From Klebsiella pneumoniae (lineage in GTDB: Bacteria; Verrucomicrobiota; Verrucomicrobiia; Limisphaerales; SXTU01): DNA of 42,424 nucleotides. Of this stretch, positions 35,456 through 42,424 are shown piece after piece (the stretch's first letter is position 1; the number at the start of each line of letters is the position of its first letter). The notes under the pieces were generated by a model. That model did no database searches, had not been told where the DNA came from, and worked only from the letters and a program-made list of their open reading frames with translations. The DNA is taken from assembly GCA_943330855.2 (NCBI GenBank), contig CALQJI020000043.1:1-42424 (forward strand), given 5' to 3'. The position numbers and the translations under genes were made by a program.

Positions 35456-36373
35456 TTGGGCATTCAACTCCCCATTCAGACTGAACCCAAGATACTCCCG
35501 GCAAACTCGTCAACGGCTCGCCGCTCCGCTCCCGGTGGGTGGCTCGGACGGCTCGCGGCCCTGGCCCTCCTCGCGCTGAGTCTGGTTTCCCATTCAGCCA
35601 TCGCCCAGGAGAAAGACAGCGAACTTCAGACCCTGCACGCCAAGGTGGGTGACATCCCCATTCTGGTCATCGCTCCAAAGGAGACCAAAGGCCGCCCGTT
35701 GGTGATCTGGCTAAATGGCTTCAGCGGCCAGAAGGAATCCGTGGACGCGCAACTACGCGATCTCGCCAAGCGTGGATTCGTCGCGTTGAGCTTTGACCCT
35801 TACCAGCACGGCGAACGGCGCATCGAATCCAGGGAGGAGCTGGTCAAGCGGGTCCGCGGCAACATCCGCCGGTTCTTCTGGCCGATCCTGGCCCGCACGG
35901 CGGAGGAAACGCCCAAGGTCATCGACTGGGCGGTCAAAACCCTCGGCGTGCGCCCCGAGGTGGGCATGGGCGGCATCTCCATGGGCGGGGACATCGCGGT
36001 GGCGGCTGCCGGGGTGGACCACCGGATCATCGTAGTGTCCGCCTGCGTCGCCACGCCGGACTGGCTGCGCCCCGGCTCGTTTGAACCGCCCGGTGAGCCG
36101 GACGCCGCGGCACAAGCTGACTACGACCGGCGCAACCCTCTCACCCACCTGCAACTTTATGCCCACCGGCCGGCCATCGCGTTTCAGAGCGGGGCGGCGG
36201 ACAAGCAGGTTCCGCCGGATGGCGCCACACGATTCGTGGCTGCCCTCAAGCCTCTTTACGGCGAAGCGGCCGACCGGCTGGTCGTGGACCTGGAACCAGA
36301 CGTGCCCCACCGCTTCACCCCGCGCATGTTGGAGAACTCGATTCAGTGGTTTGCGAAGCATTTGAAGCCGTGA
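35456..36373 (+). CDS. Secreted alpha/beta hydrolase (dienelactone-hydrolase-like)
   Basis: A frame of 305 residues. After a signal-like segment (about 28-50, LGRLAALALLALSLVSHSAI) comes an alpha/beta hydrolase: VIWLNGFSGQKES at the oxyanion loop, GMGGISMGGDIAV with the nucleophile Ser, AADKQVPPD for the acid and DVPHRFTP for the histidine. The triad looks complete. No ATG precedes the signal-like segment; the TTG at 35456 is the only candidate I see, so the start is uncertain. The substrate is unknown. It is convergent with the sulfatase gene, 115 bp away. Confidence 0.78.
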   Translation: MGIQLPIQTEPKILPANSSTARRSAPGGWLGRLAALALLALSLVSHSAIAQEKDSELQTLHAKVGDIPILVIAPKETKGRPLVIWLNGFSGQKESVDAQLRDLAKRGFVALSFDPYQHGERRIESREELVKRVRGNIRRFFWPILARTAEETPKVIDWAVKTLGVRPEVGMGGISMGGDIAVAAAGVDHRIIVVSACVATPDWLRPGSFEPPGEPDAAAQADYDRRNPLTHLQLYAHRPAIAFQSGAADKQVPPDGATRFVAALKPLYGEAADRLVVDLEPDVPHRFTPRMLENSIQWFAKHLKP

Positions 36374-36488
36374 GGCAGGAGCCTCTTCTGCACTCGGGTC
36401 AGCGCGATCCATGGGACGTGAGTCCCGACGGCGGAGCATTTGACTGGGACGCAAACGGGGCTGAACCAGCGGAAGCAGCACGGGTGGA

Positions 36489-37943
36489 CTACATGCCCTT
36501 CGCCTTCGCAGGTGCCGGTCGTGCAGGTGCGGTGGGATCCTCCGTGGGGCTGCCATGCCAGAGCGGGGCGATGTTGTGCGCGTTCCACTCGTCCCAAGCC
36601 CGGCTGAGTTGCGCGACGAGCTGAGGGTGCGCGGCCGCGACGTTGTTCTTTTCGCCGACGTCCTGCGAGAGATCGTAGAGCTGCCAACCGCTGTTCTGCT
36701 TGGTTTCAAAGTCGCGCCAGTCCACCAGCTTCCACTGGCCCTTGCGGACCGCCTTCTGCGGGCCGAAGCGCCAGGCGAGGTAATCATGCGGCGCGGTGGT
36801 CGTTTCGCCGGTGAGATGCGGGAGGAGGTTCACGCCGTCGAGGTTGGCGATCGCTTTCGCCCCGGCCACAGCACAGGCGGTGGGCAGGATGTCCAAGGTG
36901 GTCACGGGCTGGTCATAGACCTTGCCCGCTGGCAGCCGGCCGGGCCATGAGAGAAAGAATGGCACGCGGATGCCGCCTTCCAGCACCTGGCCTTTGTCGC
37001 CGCGCAGCGGGGTGTTGACGCCGGTGTTGAAAGCGAGAAACGGCTTCCGACCAGAACCGCCGTTGTCACTGAAGAAGCAGATCAGCGTGTCCTTGTCGCG
37101 CCCGGTCGCACGGAGATGCGTGGTGATACGTCCCACTGCGTCATCGAGGCCAACGAGCAGCGAAAGGTAGCCGCGCCGGGCGGGGTCGATGATGGCAGCG
37201 GGCACGCGGTCGCCATACTTCTTCAGGACTTCCAGCGGCGTGTGCACGGCATTGTAGGCCAAGTAGAGGAACCACGGCTTGGCGGTGTGTCGATCCATGA
37301 AGGCGAGCGCCTCGTCGGTGAAGAGGTCGGTGGTGTAGCCATCGAGCTTCTGCACTTCGCGGCCACGGTAGATCATGTCATGTGAGTGGGCGGAGCCGAA
37401 CTTTGCCTTGGCATCCCGGTGGAGCAGGAAATTGTGCCCGCCCACGAGGAAGCCGAAGTAATCGTCGAAGCCCCGGGACTGCGGGTGATGCGCGACGCTG
37501 TAGCCTTGGTGCCATTTGCCAATCAGGCCCGTGGCATAGCCCGCGTCGTGCAGGTGGTTGGCGATGGTGCGCTGATTCAGAGGCAGGCCAAGTTTCGTTT
37601 CGTCGCCGACATGCGGATTGAACTCATGGCCGAAGCGTGTCTGCGCCCGACCGGTGAGGAAGCCCGCCCGTGAGGGGCTGCAATACGGCGCGGAGACGTA
37701 GCCGCTGGTGCAGCGCACGCCGCTGGCCGCCAGCGCGTCGAGGTGGGGTGTCGGCACGTCCTTGCCACCATGGACGCCGAGGTCGGCATAGCCGAGGTCG
37801 TCGGCGACGATGACCAGGATGTTGGGCATCTTCGCGGTCGCCGCTGAGAGGTGAGCGCTGAAAATGCAGAGCAGCAGGAGGGCGCGGAGAATTGAGGACG
37901 AGTTCAACTTGTCAACGATGAGACGAACGCGCTCAGCTCGCAA
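36489..37943 (-). CDS. Secreted sulfatase, FGly type
   Basis: A 484-residue sulfatase of the alkaline-phosphatase superfamily, hydrolysing sulfate esters on polysaccharides or glycans. NILVIVADDLGYADLG begins the domain and binds metal. The formylglycine motif is CSPSR (Cys88), so a maturation enzyme must exist elsewhere. Downstream landmarks include GKWHQGYS and FFSDNGGSG. A signal peptide lies at about 18-36. The start is uncertain: TTG 37943 opens the frame, while a second TTG at 37907 would give a shorter leader. It lies amid esterase genes, which supports a polysaccharide role. Confidence 0.88.
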   Translation of the reverse strand: MRAERVRLIVDKLNSSSILRALLLLCIFSAHLSAATAKMPNILVIVADDLGYADLGVHGGKDVPTPHLDALAASGVRCTSGYVSAPYCSPSRAGFLTGRAQTRFGHEFNPHVGDETKLGLPLNQRTIANHLHDAGYATGLIGKWHQGYSVAHHPQSRGFDDYFGFLVGGHNFLLHRDAKAKFGSAHSHDMIYRGREVQKLDGYTTDLFTDEALAFMDRHTAKPWFLYLAYNAVHTPLEVLKKYGDRVPAAIIDPARRGYLSLLVGLDDAVGRITTHLRATGRDKDTLICFFSDNGGSGRKPFLAFNTGVNTPLRGDKGQVLEGGIRVPFFLSWPGRLPAGKVYDQPVTTLDILPTACAVAGAKAIANLDGVNLLPHLTGETTTAPHDYLAWRFGPQKAVRKGQWKLVDWRDFETKQNSGWQLYDLSQDVGEKNNVAAAHPQLVAQLSRAWDEWNAHNIAPLWHGSPTEDPTAPARPAPAKAKGM

Positions 37944-38017
37944 CTGTGTTTCTGAATTCCGGCCGGCGCGGCTGCGTATTGCCTCCCGACGGGCGGAGAG
38001 GGAATGTTGATTCAGAC

Positions 38018-38473
38018 ATGAACACTTCGTTGGCCAACTGCGACTCTTGTGGCGTGGGCATCACCAAGGTCACGCATCGCGTCAACTGTGGGTATTGTAA
38101 GCGCTGTGGCGGTGTCGAATCCGTCGCCTTCTACCTCCCCAAAACCCTGCGCGGTCCGGCCGACGTCGCCGCCGTGGCGGCCGAACTGACCCGAAGGGAG
38201 CACAAGTTGCTGCTCCAGCACTGGCAGCGCGTTCAGGCGCAACAGCTGCCGGGCGATGAACTGCTTAAGTATTCCGCCGAACAGCCGCAGGGCAGTTCGA
38301 TTGAAATTCACTCCGGGGTGCTCTGGCAGCGAGGTGATGAGCTGCTCTCCGTCCTGCCACTGGACCAGGAGACCCGGAAATGGCGGGAGACCGAGCACAC
38401 TGAGTTTGATTGCGTGAAGTCGCGCTTCGCCACCGCCGAGGAGATCGCGGCCTGTCCGTCGATCGCCGCCTAA
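38018..38473 (+). CDS. Small zinc-ribbon-like protein
   Basis: A 151-residue soluble protein with an N-terminal cysteine cluster: Cys8, Cys11, Cys24, Cys27 and Cys30 (CDSC ... CGYCKRC), likely binding one zinc. The rest contains a charged helix (about 60-85) and no known motif. No signal peptide. It starts at ATG 38018 and is followed after 18 bp by a short frame that may be a partner. I do not recognise a family. Confidence 0.6.
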   Translation: MNTSLANCDSCGVGITKVTHRVNCGYCKRCGGVESVAFYLPKTLRGPADVAAVAAELTRREHKLLLQHWQRVQAQQLPGDELLKYSAEQPQGSSIEIHSGVLWQRGDELLSVLPLDQETRKWRETEHTEFDCVKSRFATAEEIAACPSIAA

Positions 38474-38491
38474 CTGCGGCGCGGTGACCGG

Positions 38492-38704
38492 GTGCTGCGT
38501 TACGAGTATTGGGAACTGGACGCCGTCCGCCGTCTCGAACGCATGTATGAGTTGGCGAAACAACCACGGGAGTTCACGCGGCTGCTGGGACTCCACCAGG
38601 CGGCACTTCTGATGGAGGGACGAATCGGCCTGGTGCTGCTCCGCGACTGGCAGTGCGTGCTGCGGGTTTGCACGGATGCAGTGCTGGTGGAGGAGCCGGT
38701 TTAG
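38492..38704 (+). CDS. 70-residue small protein of unknown function
   Basis: From GTG 38492 the frame reads LRYEYWELDAVRRLERMYEL then AKQPREFTRLLGLHQAALL and VLLRDWQCVLRVCTDAVLVE, stopping at 38704. A GTG or later ATG (38543) could be the start. It follows the zinc-ribbon gene by 18 bp. It looks coding from its regular hydrophobic pattern, but no family is recognised. Confidence 0.35.
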   Translation: MLRYEYWELDAVRRLERMYELAKQPREFTRLLGLHQAALLMEGRIGLVLLRDWQCVLRVCTDAVLVEEPV

Positions 38705-38869
38705 TTAGCCACCCGACAAGAGCCCGGACCTCGCGGCGGTGCGAGCGAAGCGGTGTGTGGCGCGGGTCGTGGTGAGCGTGTGAGCCGAGGGGCGGAATGG
38801 CCGGGCCGCCTGCGACCTTGGATGGGATTTGCGCTGTGGACATCCGCGCCGTGCCGTTCAATCTCCCAC

Positions 38870-40456
38870 ATGACTTTCCTCCGCCGCGTCGTTCTGTTGC
38901 TCGTGCTGGTGTCAAACTCATCCGCCGCCGATAGCGCGTTGCCAGTCTCCGGCGGTGACCGCCAGTGGCCCCAGGCCGGCGGGCCGCATGGCACGTGGGC
39001 CGTGGAGGCTGACTCGGTGCCGCTCAAGTGGAGCGTCGCACGGGGCGAGGGCGTTCTCTGGCGCACCACCCTGCCCGAGACCGGCCAGGGCGGCATTGCG
39101 GTCTGGGGCAGCCGCGTGTTTCTCACGACGCTCAAGCCCGAGGTGGGCAAGCTCCCGCTGGGCAGGGACATCATCGGCCATTGCCTCGACGCGAAGACCG
39201 GGAAGATTCTCTGGACCGTGACGCTGCCGGGCCGGGACACCAGCGTGCCGGCGTATTTTTTCAGCGACGCGACCTCGCCGTCGCCCGTCACAGATGGGCA
39301 GCACATTTGGTTCTTCAACGCCTGTGGGTCGGTGGGCTGTTACGACTTTGCGGGAAAGGAGGTCTGGCTGCGCGAATGGCAGCCGACGGGAGGGCGGCCC
39401 TTCAACAAACAGTTCGAACCTATCCTGTTCAACGACGCGTTGCTCAACATGGAGCCGCGGGACGCGGACGATCCAAAGAGGGAGGGCAAGGATCCGTGGA
39501 ATTACCTTCGCGCCTTGGACAAGCGCACGGGCCGCACGCTCTGGGTCGCCGACGACGCGATGACGCACTACAACACACCCGTGTTCGGCCGTCTCGCGGA
39601 TGGCACACCGGCGGTGCTTCAAGGCCGTGGCGCGTATCATGGTGTTCCCGAATTGCCCATCGGCCTGAGCCTCACGAGCCTCGCGGCGGGCAAGGAGGGG
39701 AAGACGCTCTGGCGCTACGAGACCAGCCGCAGCAAGGCGTGTTACACGATGCACTGGAACGCGAAATACGCCGCATGGTTTGACATTGATGCCTCTGAAC
39801 ACCAGGTGCTGGACGCTGCGACGGGCAGGCTGCTGCGCACGCAGTCGCTCGTGAAGCAGGTGGACTGGCGGCGCTTCAATCCCGCCACCGGCAAGCACGA
39901 GTTGCTCGCGGGCGTGGACCTCACGAAACAGACGCCACCGTTGAAAGTCTTCCCCGCGCAGTTCTGCAACATCCTGATCGGCGACTGGCATTACTTCCTG
40001 TGCTACACCGAGGCGAGCAAACACCTTGGCCCGCCCTACTGCGTGGGCCGCGTGCATCTGGAGACCGGCCAAGTGGAATACCTCGAGGTCCCCGTGTCCG
40101 TTGTGCGCGAAGCCGGTCGACCTGACCAGTTCGTGTGGAACCGGCCGCAGATTTCCTCGACCCTCAACTCACGCGGCATTGAGGTCGCCACGGACAAGCG
40201 CTCCCGGGGCGACGGCTGGTGGTGGGGTTATCTCGGCAGCCCGACGGCGGTCGGCGGCAAGGTCTTCTTCACCACGATGCTTGGCATCACCTACGTGATT
40301 GACGGTCGCGCAGCCGTGCTCGACGAGCGGGCGCTCCTGGCGGTCAACGACCTTGGCCATCCCGGTCAGACCTGGAGCCTCAACTCGCTTTCCTTCGCCG
40401 AGGGACGAGTTTACCACCGCAGCATGAAGGAGGCGGTGTGTCTCGGGCCGAAATGA
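38870..40456 (+). CDS. PQQ-like beta-propeller protein 2
   Basis: A 528-residue secreted protein: signal peptide (about 6-21, VVLLLVLVSNSSAA), then QWPQAGGPHGTWAV, a typical group start, and repeated blades such as CLDAKTGKILWTVTLPG, ALDKRTGRTLWVADDA and VLDAATGRLLRTQSLV. Several insertions between blades make it longer than propeller 1. No catalytic motif was seen. ATG 38870 gives the signal; earlier in-frame codons look non-coding. It precedes the acetylesterase gene on the same strand by about 100 bp. Confidence 0.87.
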   Translation: MTFLRRVVLLLVLVSNSSAADSALPVSGGDRQWPQAGGPHGTWAVEADSVPLKWSVARGEGVLWRTTLPETGQGGIAVWGSRVFLTTLKPEVGKLPLGRDIIGHCLDAKTGKILWTVTLPGRDTSVPAYFFSDATSPSPVTDGQHIWFFNACGSVGCYDFAGKEVWLREWQPTGGRPFNKQFEPILFNDALLNMEPRDADDPKREGKDPWNYLRALDKRTGRTLWVADDAMTHYNTPVFGRLADGTPAVLQGRGAYHGVPELPIGLSLTSLAAGKEGKTLWRYETSRSKACYTMHWNAKYAAWFDIDASEHQVLDAATGRLLRTQSLVKQVDWRRFNPATGKHELLAGVDLTKQTPPLKVFPAQFCNILIGDWHYFLCYTEASKHLGPPYCVGRVHLETGQVEYLEVPVSVVREAGRPDQFVWNRPQISSTLNSRGIEVATDKRSRGDGWWWGYLGSPTAVGGKVFFTTMLGITYVIDGRAAVLDERALLAVNDLGHPGQTWSLNSLSFAEGRVYHRSMKEAVCLGPK

Positions 40457-40556
40457 CTCGCGGGGTGGACGGATTTCGGACGCGACGTCGGCGCAGGGCG
40501 GAGCAACGGTCGCCGCGAGGTGGAGTTCTGTGGGAGCCCCATGTAGGTTCGGGGGT

Positions 40557-41264
40557 ATGCAATGCCGCGCCGCACTCATCCTCATCCTGCTCTGCGTCGC
40601 GCAGATTTCGGATGGAGCGGACGCGCCACGCGAAGTTCGCATCGCAGTCCTCGGCGACTCGACTGTGTGTGAGTATCCGGCCACCTCGAACATCCGGGGC
40701 TGGGGACACTTCCTCGCGCCGGCGTTTCAAGCGCACGTGCGCGTCATCAACCTGGCGAAGAGCGGGCGCAGCACCAAGACCTTCATCAAGGAGGGGCTCT
40801 GGATGAAGACCCTCGCGGAGAAGCCGGACTTCGTGCTGATTCAGTTTGGCCACAATGATTCGCACGCCAAGGAGCGCCCCGAATCCACCGATGCTGCAAC
40901 CGATTACCGCGACTTCCTGCGCCGCTATGTGGACGAGGCGCGGGCGGGCGGTGCGACGCCCGTGCTCGTGACGCCGATGCACCGGCGGAGCTTCGACAAG
41001 GACGGCCAGGTGACCCAGGAACTGTTGCCATACGCGGACGCGATGAAGGTTGTGGCAAAGGAGAAGAGGGTCGCGCTGGTGGACCTTCATGCTGCCAGCG
41101 GGGAACTCTTCCAAAAGCTCGGGGATGCCGGCAGCGCGGACCTGAGCTGCTCCGCGACCGACCGAACGCATTTCTCTGAGAAGGGTGCCAAAGTGATGGC
41201 GGAACTCGTCCTGAAAACTATGGCCATCGTGGAGCCTCGTCTCGCCGCACTGCTCAAACTGTGA
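40557..41264 (+). CDS. Rhamnogalacturonan-acetylesterase-like SGNH hydrolase
   Basis: A 235-residue secreted SGNH enzyme of the RGAE type, expected to remove acetyl groups from pectin-like or related polysaccharides. Signal peptide about 1-20. Block I is VLGDSTVCEY (Ser35), block III GHND (98-101) and block V DRTHF (Asp202, His205), which are all intact. ATG 40557 begins directly at the signal peptide. Its stop overlaps the next gene's GTG as GTGA, so the two are translationally coupled. Confidence 0.88.
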   Translation: MQCRAALILILLCVAQISDGADAPREVRIAVLGDSTVCEYPATSNIRGWGHFLAPAFQAHVRVINLAKSGRSTKTFIKEGLWMKTLAEKPDFVLIQFGHNDSHAKERPESTDAATDYRDFLRRYVDEARAGGATPVLVTPMHRRSFDKDGQVTQELLPYADAMKVVAKEKRVALVDLHAASGELFQKLGDAGSADLSCSATDRTHFSEKGAKVMAELVLKTMAIVEPRLAALLKL

Positions 41265-41674
41265 GCTGCGATCACTCCCCACGCCCTTGGCTCGCCAGAC
41301 TGCGCACCTTCGCACGGTGGCTCCTGGTGGTGTTTTTCACCCTGGCCGGACTCAACCACTTTCTACATCCAAGTTCTTACCTTGGTCTGATGCCTGCGTA
41401 TCTGCCTTGGCACCGGGAATTGATCCTGATCAGCGGCGCGGCTGAAATGGCCGGTGGGCTGGCCATCCTGGTTCCTAGACTACGCATCGTAGCCGGCTGG
41501 GGACTGATCGTCCTCTTGGTCGCGGTTTTCCCGGCGAATCTGCATGTGGTCCTGCACGGCTGGGAGGGAGTTCAAATTCCGGCGTGGGTCCTGTGGGCGC
41601 GACTGCCCTTCCAAGGTTTGTTCATCGCATGGGTCTGGTGGGCCTGCATCGCCCGGACGCCACGGGATGATTGA
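41261..41674 (+). CDS. DoxX-family membrane protein
   Basis: A 137-residue membrane protein with about four helices: LLVVFFTLAGLNHFL, LILISGAAEMAGGLAILVP, IVAGWGLIVLLVAVFPANLH and a C-terminal FQGLFIAWVWWACIA. ISGAAEMAGGLAIL is the DoxX/DoxD landmark. The GTG at 41261 overlaps the acetylesterase stop. DoxX members take part in envelope redox or terminal-oxidase-related chemistry; role here unknown. It is convergent with the small conserved gene ending at 41688. Confidence 0.85.
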   Translation: MSCDHSPRPWLARLRTFARWLLVVFFTLAGLNHFLHPSSYLGLMPAYLPWHRELILISGAAEMAGGLAILVPRLRIVAGWGLIVLLVAVFPANLHVVLHGWEGVQIPAWVLWARLPFQGLFIAWVWWACIARTPRDD

Positions 41675-41687
41675 GCCGACTCGGCGG

Positions 41688-41906
41688 CTATGCCCGCACC
41701 AGCACCGCCTGCTTCGCCTGCAAATACTTCGCCAGCACTGCTTGGTTCCCCAGTGAATTAGAACCCCGGACGACATTGTCCTTGAGCAGCTTGTAATGGA
41801 CCAGCGTCTTGCCCACCTGACTGATGTGGCAGGTCACCCCATCCATGCGCCATTTCTGGCCGGCTTCGAAGGCTGGGTGGAGGGGAACTTGGCTTTTTAC
41901 CTTCAT
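41688..41906 (-). CDS. Conserved small protein, copy 2
   Basis: A 72-residue frame starting at ATG 41906 (MKVKSQVPLHPAFEAGQKWR). The last 52 residues match copy 1 in 40 positions by my count: MDGVTCHISQVGKTLVHYKL and so on to the end. WRM precedes the core in both copies. The upstream part is basic and does not match clearly. The gene ends 13 bp after the DoxX gene's stop on the opposite strand. No family recognised. Confidence 0.6.
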   Translation of the reverse strand: MKVKSQVPLHPAFEAGQKWRMDGVTCHISQVGKTLVHYKLLKDNVVRGSNSLGNQAVLAKYLQAKQAVLVRA

Positions 41907-42000
41907 AGGGAAACTCGGACTGGACGCGGCGGCGAATGTTCAATCGGGCCGACCAGAGCACCTTGTAATAACAGCTTCAGCTCCTTATCGTGTCTTCCCT

Positions 42001-42378
42001 ATGACTGACCTAAACAAATATGTCACCCTCCGAACCGCTCTGCTGAATGAGAAGACGAAGCTTGAGGCCCGACTGGGGGAGATCTCCAAGGTGCTCGGGG
42101 CGGACGTTGCGGTTGCCGCCGCTGCATCACCGGCAACGACAACTACCCCGGGCAAGCGAACCCACAGCGCATCTACGAAGGCCAAGATGCGGGCTGCCCA
42201 TCAGGCTCGCTTAGTGAAGTTGAAAGCCAAGTCAGGTGCTGGGCCGGCTCAGGTTGCTGCGCCTGCGGCTCCGAAGAAGAAGCGGAAGATGAGCGCGGCG
42301 GGAAAGGCCAACATCAAGGCGGCACAAAAGGCCAGATGGGTAAAAGTGAACGCGCTGAAGGCGAAGTCCGCGAAGTAA
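42001..42378 (+). CDS. Lysine/alanine-rich basic protein, possible nucleoid-associated
   Basis: A 125-residue protein. Residues about 5-33 form a likely coiled coil (LNEKTKLEARLGEISKVLG). An Ala/Thr-rich linker follows, then two similar basic segments: STKAKMRAAHQARLVKLKAK (58-77) and SAAGKANIKAAQKARWVKVN (98-117). The second ends in ALKAKSAK. Such tails recall histone-H1-like bacterial proteins and DNA-binding NUMOD3-type helices, so DNA binding is a fair inference. ATG 42001 was chosen because upstream in-frame codons lack coding character. Confidence 0.6.
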   Translation: MTDLNKYVTLRTALLNEKTKLEARLGEISKVLGADVAVAAAASPATTTTPGKRTHSASTKAKMRAAHQARLVKLKAKSGAGPAQVAAPAAPKKKRKMSAAGKANIKAAQKARWVKVNALKAKSAK

Positions 42379-42424
42379 TCGCGTGCTCCAATGGTAGGCT
42401 GCCGGTGTCTGATTCTGCCGCTTC

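Noticed and set aside
38918..40072. Minus-strand open frame of 384 codons
   Set aside because: Antisense to PQQ-like propeller 2; no recognisable domain.
1..42424. Search for tRNA, rRNA, CRISPR arrays, riboswitches and intact insertion sequences
   Set aside because: No cloverleaf-like sequence, conserved rRNA stretch, spaced direct repeats with unique spacers, or complete transposase with terminal repeats was seen by eye; a covariance-model scan would be decisive.

Overview
The window looks like a chromosomal stretch of a GC-rich member of the Verrucomicrobiota, probably from the Pedosphaera/Limisphaerales side. The evidence is two pseudopilin-like proteins with the N-terminal motif typical of that phylum, a Tat-exported DUF1501 protein beside a DUF1588/DUF1585 remnant, a CSPSR-type sulfatase, PQQ-like propellers, and many secreted carbohydrate-type esterases. 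No rRNA, tRNA, CRISPR array or intact mobile element was seen. The placement is an inference from gene content, not a phylogeny.

Layout. 1-5.4 kb, plus strand: a secreted HSL-type esterase, a two-domain esterase + SGNH hydrolase, a Tat-type Gfo/Idh/MocA-like oxidoreductase and DNA polymerase IV. 5.4-9.1 kb: an MsbA-like ABC exporter, a broken metallophosphoesterase followed by an unknown gene end with a clear terminator, and a purple-acid-phosphatase-like protein. 9.3-9.45 kb: a strict 21-bp tandem repeat. 9.5-11.1 kb: a divergent pair made of a pseudopilin and a membrane-anchored protein of unknown function. 11.1-12.7 kb: an inverted second copy of the esterase whose SGNH half is replaced by an FtsH-like C-terminal tail, facing an AAA+ ATPase C-terminal fragment. 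12.8-15.2 kb: a C39-like peptidase, an esterase, and remnants of DUF72 and transposase genes. 15.2-21.8 kb, minus strand: a four-gene operon (membrane protein with a GATase-like region, ABC ATPase, double ABC-2 permease, HEAT-repeat protein), all joined by short overlaps. 21.9-26.8 kb: a truncated SWIM zinc-finger gene, a second pseudopilin/anchored-protein pair, a broken DUF1588/DUF1585 gene, an intact DUF1501 gene and a 52-residue conserved small protein. 26.9-33 kb: a truncated DUF6155-like gene, an LRR protein, a PQQ-like propeller, a GH-like propeller protein and an IS21 istB remnant. 33-42.4 kb: two more alpha/beta hydrolases, a sulfatase, a second PQQ-like propeller, a rhamnogalacturonan-acetylesterase-like enzyme coupled to a DoxX protein, a second copy of the 52-residue protein, and a lysine-rich basic protein.

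How the genes fit together. Six intact predicted secreted esterases or hydrolases, a sulfatase, a GH43/GH32-like propeller protein and an oxidoreductase fit scavenging of acetylated and sulfated polysaccharides, though they are scattered rather than one operon. The window also holds many gene ends without beginnings (AAA+, FtsH tail, DUF72, transposase, DUF1588/1585, DUF6155, istB), which points to repeated rearrangement. The most interesting unexplained items are the twice-occurring pseudopilin + anchored-protein module, the two copies of the 52-residue protein, the chimeric esterase/FtsH reading frame, and the coupled ABC/GATase-like/HEAT operon.
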